Positions 21,504 to 30,983 of a DNA stretch of 64,000 bases are shown piece by piece. The notes below the pieces were generated by a model. It searched no databases and was not told the DNA's origin. It saw only the letters and a program-made list of their open reading frames with translations. The stretch is from contig KQ964248.1 in the NCBI GenBank assembly GCA_001566295.1, positions 1,984,001-2,048,000 on the forward strand, given 5' to 3'. The first letter of the stretch is position 1; each line of letters begins with the position of its first letter. The DNA comes from Microdochium bolleyi (lineage: Eukaryota > Ascomycota > Sordariomycetes > Xylariales > Microdochiaceae). Position numbers and translations under genes: made by a program.

Positions 21504-22021
21504 ATCCTCGAGGGCATGGACATCATCACCAAGATCGAGAACGCCAAGACCGGCCGTGGCGACAAGCCCGAGGCCGAGGTCAAGATCGCCAAGAGTGGAG
21601 AGCTGGAGGTGCCCCCCGAAGGTATCCACGTGGAACTATAGATGCACCAGAAACACACACATCTTCCACCCCGTCCTCCCCAAGTTCGAGCCGTCCATTG
21701 CATACACCGTCAGATCGCTACCGCAAAGTTTTTCCACCACCTCTGTACTGATTCAGGCCCCCGGATCGTGTGTATGCAGAGAAAACCAACCTCCACGGCT
21801 CCGCGGGCTGGGCGGCCGGCTTCTCGGACGAGGAGTCCGTCAAGCCCCATGTCGTCTCCGCCGAGACTGCTGCCACCGCGGCCTCGTCTTCTGAGGGATG
21901 GTCCGTCATGCAGCGGGCCTTCTTCTTCGCCGCCATTGTCGCCATCATCGCCGTCTTCGTCCGCTCCACGCGCGGCGGCAAGACCCCGGCGGATCAGGGT
22001 TACCAGAAGTCCATGGTTTAG
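20841..22021 (+). CDS. CPR5: ER cyclophilin B (peptidyl-prolyl isomerase) with two possible C-termini
   Basis: Common exons are 20841-21168, 21267-21393 and 21470 onward. A signal peptide (about residues 1-28, LIAGLLLALGVSMLCF) precedes a canonical cyclophilin domain with the catalytic arginine and PPIase core FHRVIKQFMIQGGDFT, GLLSMANAGKDTNGSQFFIT and WLDGKHVVFGEI. Cyclophilin B catalyses proline isomerisation during folding in the ER. If translation continues to the stop at 21639-21641, the protein has 208 residues and ends HVEL, an HDEL-like ER-retrieval tetrapeptide. If the donor at 21622 is spliced to 21780, the stop is removed and 80 more codons follow to 22021, with one transmembrane segment (AFFFAAIVAIIAVFV) and a short basic tail, 282 residues in total. 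Both ends look coding. Yeast CPR5 is the nearest named relative; the symbol is by function. Confidence 0.92.
21780..22021 (+). CDS. Alternative last exon of cyclophilin B encoding a membrane anchor
   Basis: This stretch continues the cyclophilin frame only when 21622-21779 (158 nt, donor GTATCC, acceptor TGCAG) is removed. The encoded 80 residues begin EKTNLHGSAGW, run through an acidic Ser/Ala-rich linker and contain one hydrophobic helix followed by RSTRGGK. Third codon positions are almost all C or G, as in the preceding exons, which argues strongly that the stretch is translated. The donor is weak at its last two bases, which fits optional use. The topology would place the cyclophilin domain in the lumen and the basic tail in the cytosol. 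Confidence 0.7.
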
Positions 22022-22480
22022 GTAGATCACCAGTTCTGTTTATTTTGGCGCGGGATTGTCACATACGACGTCTACGCAGTACATGACAAAGCAAAATACA
22101 TCACAATCGTTGAACATGCAATTTCCGGTACAAAGAAAACGTTTGAATGAAAGCCAAGGAAATGATTTACTAATATCGTTGCTTCTTTCATATTCCTTTG
22201 TCCTGAACGACACACAACTGACGCTGTCCGTACGTAGCTTTTTCGCGAAGCTTGGGTTTAAAATGCAGCATTTTGAGCTTGATGAAGCGATCACAACCTG
22301 CCATTGTAACTACGCCTTTCACGAAGCGAACCACTGCGGCCTACCGCAATGCCGGCCCCTGGTAGAAATCACCTCGCCAGCACCCCGGGTCAGACAGACA
22401 CTACCTCTACTGTATCAATCAGATCGTGATTCTGCAGGCTAGTTTTTGTATCACTTCCAGATTGGCATCCTTGACTCGCT
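22022..22480. other. Convergent 3' intergenic region
   Basis: A 459 nt tail-to-tail gap with A/T-rich sequence. A 128-codon open frame at 22056-22442 has no recognisable feature and does not share the codon bias of the neighbours. Presumed 3' untranslated sequence. Confidence 0.55.
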
Positions 22481-23605
22481 TCACCTTAGAAACACACGTG
22501 CCTCGCTGCTCTGCGACAAGGCTATTTGGGCGGCTATCTCCTCCTCCATCTCTTTCTTGAGTTTGAGACGCAGCCTGGCCAGCTCCGCGGCATCCAAAGC
22601 AGGTGTAGGGATCCAGAAGCGGAAGTTCCGCTGTCCCAGAGGCAGCCGGCTCTGGCGCACAACTTCGGACCGCACGCCATCATACGTGCGGCCGGCAAAG
22701 TCTTCGTGGTAGAGCACGTCGCCATGCCTCATCGACGACGCGCAACCGTCCTCCAGCCTGTATGTCTTTGGAACCTCTCGCCACCGCATGTTTTTCGTCC
22801 GCAGACTCATGCTGATGTGACCTGACTCGGAGATTCTCGCATACACCGCTTGCCGATAGTCTCGTTCGAAGGTGCCATATCCAGCCGCTTTGACCACCTG
22901 GAGCTTGTGGAATCCAAGGAATATATTGGTCGGCTTGAACGTTCCTGGAGCCAGTGGTACTGAGACGAAGCTGCCCGAGTCGTTACTTTGAATGGCATCA
23001 AACTTTTTCTTGCTGCTTTGCGCCTCGCTCGACCTGCTAGTCGCAGGCACTTCAGTAGCCCGGGCCACCGGCTGCTGGTTGCCAAGTCCGGCACGATCAG
23101 CTGGAGGTGCTTCTTCGCTATACGTAGAGACAGGCGGTGGCTCTTCCGCACGTGGTCTCGTCTTTGTCGCTGATGTCGTCAGCTCCACCGTGATGGGTGG
23201 ATTGAGGACCATTCTCGCCAAACCCTTCCGCTCCGGAGCCCACGAGCGCGTGTAAATGCCATTGTTTTTGAGAACGATGATTTCGAAGAAAGCCCACCAC
23301 CAAACATCCTGATCGGGACGGTCACGGCTCACCATGCCTGGAACAGGCTGCATGAAGAACTTGACGGCCGTGTCGATTTGGTCGCGAGTGTACGGCAAGC
23401 GGAGAGGCGCCGTGGCGATACCGGCTCGTTGATACGAGGCCAGGCGATCCGGATCAGTTGCAGCACGGGCATACCTCACAGCCCTCCAGAAGTCGTCCCG
23501 CGTCGGTGCGGTTGAACTGACTGTTTCGAAGCCGATGGCGTCGTGGGGGGTGAAGTCTTCGGACCAGGCAGACTCTGGCGCCGATGTCATGTTCGATGGA
23601 GGCAT
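22481..23605 (-). CDS. Uncharacterised fungal protein, single exon
   Basis: An uninterrupted frame of 374 codons from the ATG at 23605 (MPPSNMTSAPESAWSEDF). I do not recognise a named domain. The N-terminal part looks folded: FWRAVRYARAATDPDRL, LPYTRDQIDTAVKFFMQPVPG and DVWWWAFFEIIVLKNNGIYTRSW. A Pro/Ser/Glu-rich linker (about 160-230) leads to a second block (FVSVPLAPGTFKPTNIFLGFHKLQV, MRWREVPKTYRLEDG). The C-terminus is a short charged helix (RLRLKLKKEMEEEIAAQIALSQ). The two tryptophan-rich blocks joined by a linker suggest two small domains. No signal peptide or membrane segment is visible. The codon use matches neighbouring real genes. Frame continues open upstream without ATG to about 23680. 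Confidence 0.75.
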   Translation of the reverse strand: MPPSNMTSAPESAWSEDFTPHDAIGFETVSSTAPTRDDFWRAVRYARAATDPDRLASYQRAGIATAPLRLPYTRDQIDTAVKFFMQPVPGMVSRDRPDQDVWWWAFFEIIVLKNNGIYTRSWAPERKGLARMVLNPPITVELTTSATKTRPRAEEPPPVSTYSEEAPPADRAGLGNQQPVARATEVPATSRSSEAQSSKKKFDAIQSNDSGSFVSVPLAPGTFKPTNIFLGFHKLQVVKAAGYGTFERDYRQAVYARISESGHISMSLRTKNMRWREVPKTYRLEDGCASSMRHGDVLYHEDFAGRTYDGVRSEVVRQSRLPLGQRNFRFWIPTPALDAAELARLRLKLKKEMEEEIAAQIALSQSSEARVFLR

Positions 23606-24285
23606 GGCTTCGGGCAAAAGAGGAATAGAAGAATTATGGAAAAGTCCTCGGCTCGGATAGAGACCACCTGGCACTTTCACTCGATGGGATAGAGTTAACG
23701 CATCACTACCTTACTTAAGTAGACAAGAACAATACAGCGATTGCAAAAACACACATGCCCGTTGGCTGGCGCGTTTGCTCGCACGCCCGTCACGCTCGGG
23801 CCGCCCCCATTGTGTCGATTGGCAATTTCTGAGATCCATAGCAACCCCACGGCTCTTCATTCATCGTTGACCCATGAGGTGTTGAGCAACCTGCATTGTC
23901 GATATCGTTGTGTCGGCTCGACGTCGCTGTCGCGCAAGTGGATTTGGGTTACCGTTTGGGTTACAGCAAGCATTAGCCATGGGGTTTTGTAAGGGTAGCC
24001 ATTGGCTGGAGCTGGATCATCCATGCCTCGGACCCATTTAAAAAGTCGGGAGGCATCACCTGGGCAGACTGCAAGTCGCAACTGAAAGCTTTGGTGGTGC
24101 CCCACCTCATCCTGAAGAAATAAGTGCAGGAGCAGCAACCAGATATCACCGCTTCCACGGCCGGCGTCGAGATATCCCTTCGCAAAAGAGGAACAAAATC
24201 CACCACCGCAGGAGGCAACGCCAAAACCCGCAAAGAATTGGGCACTGAAAAACGAACCCAACCTCCGCACGCAAAGACCAGAACC
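23606..24285. promoter_or_regulatory. Divergent promoter region
   Basis: A 680 nt gap between the uncharacterised gene and TRM112, whose starts point away from each other. It contains purine-rich sequence just before the TRM112 ATG. No supported gene or named site. Confidence 0.5.
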
Positions 24286-25186
24286 ATGAAGGTCCTCAGC
24301 CTCAACTTCCTCACGTGCGCCGTCAAGGCGTGCAAGAGCTCCTCGGCGTCGTACCCGCTGCACCCAAAGGACGCCGAGCTCGTGCAAGACGACATCGAGA
24401 TCAACCCGGACCTGCTCATCAACGTGCTGCCCCGGCTCGACTGGGCCGCGCTGTCGACTACCGCAACCGAGGTGAGTCTTGTGTGTGTGCTTATCACTCG
24501 TCTTTCCTTCCAGTTGTGAGGTTTGCATGGGACTGTTTGGAGGAAGACCAGGCACTGGGATGGGAGGCCGATGAGTACTCATGGGACGGGAAGAGAGGCC
24601 AAGTCTTAGTCCCCGACACGATGCTTCGTGTTACCAGTGGTGTGATTTACAAAGTCGTTGGGGCTGCGGGCTGCTTCTCTGGGCCGGCTGGAGAAAAGAC
24701 GCGAACTGCCCGGATCGGCGGGTGCCCTTCCAAGCGGACGAGTATCGCCGATAGCATGTCCACAGTCGCGAGAAAATTTGCGTTGCAGAAAGTCTGGCCT
24801 GAAGTCAGGCATTGTCAGGATTGTCACATCTCACAGACGACCGAGCTCGCTCTGTCTTGTCTTCGAACACCAAGAGACAAGAGACCAAAAAACCAACACC
24901 TCTTACAAAAAGAAACACAACTGACCAATGCCCCTTGTACCAGCTCGGCTTCCCAGCCCTGCCCCCGCAGGCGCCCACAGAGGAGGAGCTCCTCGAGGGC
25001 GCCTCCGCCACCGGGGAGGCGGGAGGCGACGACAAGCCCGTGTACAGCAAGACCCTGACGGACCTGCACCACCTGCTCATGGAGACGCAGATGATGGAGG
25101 GCAAGCTCGTGTGCGCCAACTGCGGGCATGAGTACGACGTCCGCGAGGGCATCGCCAACTTCCTGTTGCCGAGCCACTTGGTCTGA
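24286..25186 (+). CDS. TRM112: Multifunctional methyltransferase subunit TRM112
   Basis: Exons 24286-24471 and 24944-25186 give 142 residues. Trm112 is a small zinc protein that activates several methyltransferases: Bud23 (18S rRNA), Trm9 and Trm11 (tRNA), and Mtq2 (release factor eRF1). It therefore links rRNA maturation and translation. The zinc ligands are at the expected places: C11 and C16 (FLTCAVKACKSS) and C119 and C122 (LVCANCGHEY). The C-terminal REGIANFLLPSHLV is typical and contacts the partner enzymes. The single intron (24472-24943) is 472 nt, by far the longest in the window. Its donor (GTGAGT) and acceptor (TACCAG) are normal and no other acceptor gives the conserved LGFPALPPQAPT. 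Confidence 0.95.
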
Positions 25187-25875
25187 AGAAAAGTAAAGCT
25201 TTTTTCATTTCCTTGGCTCGGTGGGTGGGAGGTTTGTCAATTTATTCTCGTCTGGAGACCCGTGAAAAGCGGCACGTGGGCCTGCCTAGTGGGAGTTCGA
25301 CGAAGGCTCATCGTGGTATGAATGGGAGACGAGCGCTCAGTAGGATGATCGAGGCACTTTCGATGCGAATTTGCTTGATCCGAGTCCGAAGCGCTTCGTA
25401 TGAGTGGGGGAGGACCGAGCGACACGCGGTAATAAGGAAGAGGTCGTGGGCAGAGGGACGTCTTAATGCAAGGACAAGTGGAAGAGGAACCTCGCTGGCC
25501 AAAGCAGCTGGGGCACTGCCCCCATCTGAAAGTCGACACGATGGCCTGGCTGGGACAAGCATGGGCTTTGGAGTTCACGGAGCATCATTTGATCAATTGG
25601 GTTCAGAAAAGGGGAATCATAAGCACGCTCGACTACGAGGCATGGCGTAGTGCGAGTCTTACAAAAGCAGAATTATCGTAGGAACATGGACCTGGGTAGG
25701 GACACTGCAAAGCGAGGAAGCAATCCATTCGATTATATGCGGCTGCCATTCCGTGCGGCAACGTGAAATACATGCGACGTGTACATGCCCAGCTGAAACA
25801 ATGGAGCACGTCCACCGTGAATAGCGCCCGTAGCTGCTGTCTACAATGTTACGGGTCTGCCATGGCATGGCTCAT
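25187..25875. other. Convergent 3' intergenic region
   Basis: A 689 nt tail-to-tail gap between TRM112 and BIG1. Open frames are short and unstructured. It is longer than most convergent gaps here, but I see no gene, repeat or RNA in it. Confidence 0.55.
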
Positions 25876-26914
25876 CTACTGCTGCTTCTTCTGCGCGGCA
25901 GGTCCCATGTCCTTCTCAAACGCACCGTAGGGTACCTTCAGGCTAGCTACGGCCGAGACTCCAACAAAGAGGATGCTGACAAGGATGAAGATGACAAGGA
26001 ATGCCATAAAGATGCCTGCAATGAGAGTCAGCACGTTGCCTAGAGGCCTGCCGATTGGGGGCTTCCACGTACCTGGGGTGAAGAACTGGTACTTCTCGAA
26101 CAGAGGTAGATTTTCGAAGGTGCTGTTGGCCCTTCTGACGGGCTGTACCTGGCGTTTCAGCTCTGTGCGCATGCTGTCATGGAACTCCGCGGTATAGCCC
26201 GACGGCTCGTCAGTCCTTGAGCCAGCTGTGTAGAGGACGGTGTAATCTCCAGCCAGATCGTACTGGTCAACGACCATGCCAAAGTTGTTGTCTACGTTGA
26301 CCACATTAGCTTTCTCTCCCCGCCTAGCTACTAAAGACTGGTGCGTGCATACCATTCTCTCCCAGTGCAGCACTGTTGGTACCCGACAGCGGGGTGAGGT
26401 TGAGCTCGTCGATGAGGACGGTTTTTCCGTTGCACGCCTCATTGATGTAGTCGTGCAGCTGCTTGATGTCCACAAGTCCTGCGACCTCGGCGACGGTGTA
26501 GCTGCTCTTGGACTTCTCGATCGAGCCGTGCAGTTTCGGCACAGCTGCGGCGCTTCTCAGATGTCCGGCATTGAGGTTCGGCTGCGTGACGAGCAGGTAT
26601 CGTTGCGTCGGGCAAGAGGACAGGATGTTCTTGGCGGACGATACAACTTCGTCGCGCGACTGGAGTTGCCGTGTGCTATCGGGCTCTGTGAATCTGCACG
26701 GCGGAGTTAGCAAGAGTCTCCTACAGCAGCAGTATTGGCGAGATGAAGCGCGCAAGCAGATGCTAGGCGCCCGGCCGCTTTCGGCGTGCAAACTGCTCAG
26801 GATGGGGGTTGTCGCATACTTGGCTGTCGAGAAGAGAATGAAGGGAGTCGAGTCGGAGAACGCCTGCGCGGAAGCACAGCACGCCGCCAGGGCAGCTGTC
26901 ACAGAAAGACGCAT
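25876..26914 (-). CDS. BIG1: BIG1 / V-ATPase accessory (Ac45-VOA1) family membrane protein
   Basis: Exons on the minus strand are 26914-26820, 26693-26353, 26291-26073 and 26015-25876, giving 264 residues. A signal peptide (about 1-19) is followed directly by AFSDSTPFILFSTAK, the luminal N-terminus typical of fungal BIG1. The luminal domain contains LLVTQPNLNAG and NNFGMVVDQYDLAGDYTVLYTAGSR. The C-terminal block YQFFTPG, GIFMAFLVIFILVSILFVGVSAVASL and YGAFEKDMGPAAQKKQQ is the Ac45/Voa1 transmembrane domain with a cytosolic lysine-rich end. BIG1 is an ER protein needed for beta-1,6-glucan production in yeast, and its membrane domain relates it to V-ATPase assembly factors. All joins are in phase. 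The ORF begins at 26914, head-to-head with RRP17. Confidence 0.9.
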
Positions 26915-27812
26915 CGTATGGCAATTCGAGCGCGTGGCACGACAGATAGATGACGGTCGCGTCGGAGGAGTGGCGGATGGGCGAGCGATGATGAGGAGGA
27001 GCTGTTGCTGCAGAATGACCTCAAAGGAGCGAGACGTTGCTGTAGCTCAAGCGTGGCGGCTGCACCAGCAAGGTTACGTCGATGCCTGGTGGAGCTTACC
27101 AGCCTGATGTCGGCGTTTCATGGCTGGTAGAGTGCGAGGGCACAGTCAGAGTAGTCTTATACACTGTCCGTCACCCTCACTCTCAGGTATATGATGCGCA
27201 CCTGGCCGAGATGATGCAGACTTTCCTTCTTCTCGGAAAACTACATTTGCATATATAACCTTGCACCAATCTCATATTCCATTGCATACCAGTTGCCAGG
27301 CTTTTGGCCTTTCATTCGTGCCTCTCAGTATTTATGCAGCCGAGATCGTGACGAAGTGAGCGGAAACGTGAAGACGCTGCCTTTCTCGTTTCGAGGATCA
27401 ACTGGGTTCGGACCCCGGTATCTGTAGTTGTCAATTGCAACTGACGTCTTCGTATCTCGAGAAGTGAACATGAGCACTGTTCTCTCTGACTTTGAAGCCT
27501 CGTCGCCTGGACTCACCTCCAGCAGGGAAGAACAAGTGGGGGCATGGACCCCAAATCCACACCCCGGGCACATGCAAGTTGGCCCCGATTGGCGCGCCCG
27601 AGCTCGAGAAATTTCAAAGTCGCATGCATGGTTGAACGTCCAGACAACTGAATCCTGGCAGAACACGACAACCTAAACCCACAACCATCCACCACGTTGT
27701 ACAGGAAAGAGAGGCACCTAGCTACCAGACTGTATCGCCCCAAGAGATCCGAGTTCGACACATACACCTGCTCTGGCGCATTTAGGGACAACCCAGCGCC
27801 AACAAAACCACG
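26915..27812. promoter_or_regulatory. Divergent promoter region of BIG1 and RRP17
   Basis: An 898 nt gap between divergent starts. An AT-rich element (TATATAA-like, near 27250-27257) lies roughly in the middle. No supported gene. Confidence 0.45.
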
Positions 27813-28596
27813 ATGCTCGGCAACCGCCCCCGAGCCAAGAAGAACACCTTCGTGCCACCACCCAAGAAGCGCAAGGCGACACACTCGCTCGAGGAGATCA
27901 AGTTCGACTTTGATGCGCGGTCCGATTACCTGACGGGGTTCCACAAGCGCAAGCTGCAACGAATCAAGACTGCGCAGGAGGAGGCTGCGAAGCGGGAGCG
28001 CCAGGAGAAGATTGAGCTGAGGAAGCAGGTTCGTTTTTGCTCTCGCCTCGACGAGCCTATTCCCCCGAGCGACATTCTTTCACAACCAACGATGGTCCTA
28101 ACGAAGCTGCATCAACGTACAGGTTCGGGATGACCGCAAGCGGGAAGTCGAAGAACATGTCTCGAGTGTTAAAACGATCCTCCGTGAAGCGGAGAGAGCT
28201 GGCAATCTCAGCGCGGAGGATGAGAGCGACGCAGACGATAACGATGACGATGATAACGAAGATAAAGAAGCTTGGGGGGGCATCGAAGACCCCGTCACAA
28301 ATAAGGACATCATCATCGATCACGAGGACGAATACATCGACGAAGACCGTTACACCACAGTGACGGTCGAATCTGTAACAGTATCGAAAGATGGGCTAAA
28401 CAAGCCTGCAGCAGAAGAAGACTTGGAAGACGAAGCGGCACAGAGGACAAGAGAGACGGCTGCGGCAGGTGAGAAGAAAGACAAGGCTCGACCGCCCAAG
28501 AAAAAGAAGCCAAAGTTCCGGTACGAGACAAAGATAGAAAGGCAGCTCAGCCGGAGGAAACAGGGCGCCAAGAAGAGGGGGAAGCCTGAGAAATAA
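27813..28596 (+). CDS. RRP17: Ribosome biogenesis exonuclease RRP17 / Nop25 family
   Basis: Exons 27813-28028 and 28123-28596 give 229 residues. The N-terminus carries the family signature: KKRKATHSLEEIKFDFDARSDYLTGFHKRKLQR, followed by a charged helix (EEAAKRERQEKIELRKQVRDDRKREVEEHV). An acidic middle (runs of D, N and E) and a Lys/Arg-rich C-terminus (PPKKKKPKF, RRKQGAKKRGK) are also typical. Yeast Rrp17 is a nuclear 5'-3' exonuclease that trims the 5.8S and 25S rRNA precursors in pre-60S particles; human NOL12 is the orthologue. The intron boundary (CAG then GTTCGT donor; ACAG acceptor) restores the conserved KQVRDD run. Confidence 0.9.
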
Positions 28597-28924
28597 CACC
28601 AGCAATACTCGGAAGCTGAACTCTTCCTCTTGTTCTAGGTGATCAAGGAGACAAGACCTCCTACCCATCGATTGCTCGTCTCTTCGTTTGTCAGACACTG
28701 ATAGGGAGAGAATGCAATGGCTGTACTGGTTTCATGAACTGTAAACGTTGCTGAATTATATCCGTGTGGCCGTGACCGCCTCGTCCCGAGCCACAAGCTG
28801 TGCTCGTTTCCTGAATCAAGACAGAAGAAATCGCGAATAGTTGACGATGCTGTATTGAATTGGGCAGTTGACGATATGCCGCAGGCTGTTACAATTTTGA
28901 CCCTGCTCCGACACTTCTGACGAC
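28597..28924. other. Convergent 3' intergenic region
   Basis: A 328 nt tail-to-tail gap between RRP17 and tropomyosin; presumed 3' untranslated sequence only. Confidence 0.6.
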
Positions 28925-29694
28925 TTAAATGGCGCCAAGCTCGGCCTGGAGATCGTCCAGATCCTTCTGCAGTTTGGCGTGCTTTGCAGTCATCTCTTCG
29001 TACTTTGTCTCCCACTGGTCGCGCTCGTTCTCCAAGGCCTGCACCTTGCGCTCGAAGTGACCGGCTTTCACGTCAGTCAGACGGAGCCTGTGTAGCGGTC
29101 AGCGTCTCGGCTCTGCCTAAACCGGCAGTCGACAGAACAGCGGTCTGTACTTACTTCTCATTGGTTTCACGCAGAGTCTTGTCCGCCTCCTCGGCTTCCT
29201 CCTCAAGAAGCTGGAGTCTTCGTTGCAAGGTCTCGTTGTGCGTACCATGTTGCTCGCCATCAGTGGCAGACTTCTTGAGCTCCCTCACAGTAGTATCCAG
29301 CTTCTCGTTTTCCGTCTCGAGGACCTGGTTCTTGTGCGTAAGGGAAGTGATCTCCTGCTCCTTGGCAAGGTTCTCCTGCTCGAGAGCCTTGACCTTGGCG
29401 TGGAGCTCGTCGACCTTGGCGGCAGACTCGTCCGCCTCGACGCGGAGGGCGTTCATTCTCTGTACAGGATAACATGGTGAGCAAGGATTTTGTCCGCGGT
29501 ATCGTGTTGCTGAGTCGTAGGAGATGCTTTGTAGAATCTTAGCTGGCTCGGGCTCGGGGCGAGATGTCCGCTGCAAAACCTCCCGCCGGGGTCCGGAACT
29601 GCAACTTTTCGCAGAGACGTTGGTGGTGGTGGTGGTGGGGTAAGGAGTATGGGCTGTATGTCTGTCGGGTACTGACCTCTCTGATGCGGTCCAT
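28925..29694 (-). CDS. TPM1: Tropomyosin
   Basis: Exons on the minus strand are 29694-29677 (18 nt, MDRIRE), 29459-29155 and 29087-28925, giving 161 residues, the same length as fission yeast Cdc8. The whole protein is an uninterrupted heptad coiled coil: RMNALRVEADESAAKVDEL, KALEQENLAKEQEITSL, LQLLEEEAEEADKTLRETNEK and FERKVQALENERDQWETKYEE. Tropomyosin dimers polymerise along actin cables and rings and are needed for polarised growth and cytokinesis. The first intron is 217 nt and contains a CCA/TGG triplet repeat at 29621-29640. Promoter lies between here and the securin candidate gene, which points the other way. Confidence 0.95.
29621..29640. repeat. TGG triplet repeat in the tropomyosin first intron
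   Basis: Six TGG units followed by GG. On the tropomyosin sense strand it is a CCA repeat within the 5' intron. Likely neutral simple sequence. Confidence 0.85.
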
Positions 29695-30983
29695 GGCGAA
29701 GGATGGTTCTGAGCTCGAAGTTGAGGGTGTATGGTCCGCGATTTACGGGTATTGGTGTCAGCCTTGATGGCGGATGAGTGTTGTATGGGTGAGTTGTCGT
29801 CGGCGAAGGAGGAAGTGGAAAGGAGTGAAAGGGGCAAGCTGGTGATCATACTGTGGTCTGGTGGCAGCTCCCCTGCGGGTCCGCGACAGCCAAGCAAGCA
29901 ACAACGCTCCACGCCAGCACTTTGTTGGAGCCTGCGAGTCCCGCGCGTTGCCGTTGGAAGTTCATGGCCCGCCAGCTTACCCCTCTGCCCTATTCGGGTC
30001 TAGTGCAAGGGCCGCTCCAACCTTCAAAGGCCGCCATCGAACGGCGAGAACGGATTGTTTGTTGTCGCAACGCTGGAGTCTCCCAAGGTCGAAACCGAGT
30101 GCCAACGTTTCGCAGGCTTCCGAGGTCTTCACCCGGAGTTGCAAGTTCAATCTCAGCAATGGGGATGAGATGCACGGCAAAACCGTTCTTTTCGCATGTT
30201 CGTACCGCGTCAAGAACGGTTGCAGCAGTTTCGAAACCTGACGTATTCTGCTGCAGCGTGCTGATCAGTTACGTACCGTCCACAGACCGTGACACTGTTG
30301 GTGACCGGGGTGCACAGTGAGCCCGACAGCAATACTTCAGTCCGTAGACCGTGATCAACATGCTTGATTGCGTTCCCTACGTTATCTTGCGGTACACAAC
30401 AGACAGGTATTGAGGCCTCAATGTTGTAGCTTGTACGGAGTATCACTTTTGGCATGTGAAGGGTCTATTGTTGTCGCATGCCATACGCGAGTGTTAAGGG
30501 GAAGGGTTCTGTCGCAAAAGGCCAGAGGTCATGAGACTCAGCACTCATAGAGTGTATCTGAAAGTCGTCGACAGTGGTTGCATTCAAGAGTGTCAGAGGA
30601 AGAGCTTGATGAGTCGTGTGGGGGATAAGGCCCTGCCCATGACGACTGGTTGCTCGGGCAACCACAGTGCAGTCCCAAGTCATGGCTCGAGCTCAGAGCC
30701 AGGAACCACCAGCATTCATGCTGGCATTATGGAGAGACCAGTACACCGGGGCCTTGAGTTGGGACATCGTGCAGCTCTCTTTCCATCCCGCCTCATCTTC
30801 AATTGACTCGACCTCGAAGCAGCCACGACGCTGCATGGCCCTTAACCACATCAACATCAACCACACCAACAGCAACAAAACGATCTAGGTGTTTCTTGCG
30901 CCACGATCCTCTGCACAACTTATGTCGTTCTCGCCAGCAATCACACATCGCCAACAGAACGCACCATTTAGCATCCAGCCATC
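29695..30983. promoter_or_regulatory. Divergent promoter region of tropomyosin and the securin candidate
   Basis: A 1.3 kb gap between divergent starts. The final 140 nt before 30984 are CA-rich and pyrimidine-rich, as in fungal leaders. Open frames here show no features of real proteins. Confidence 0.5.

Noticed and set aside
22056..22442. A 128-codon frame downstream of the cyclophilin
   Set aside because: No coding bias or similarity, and it lies in the convergent 3' region.
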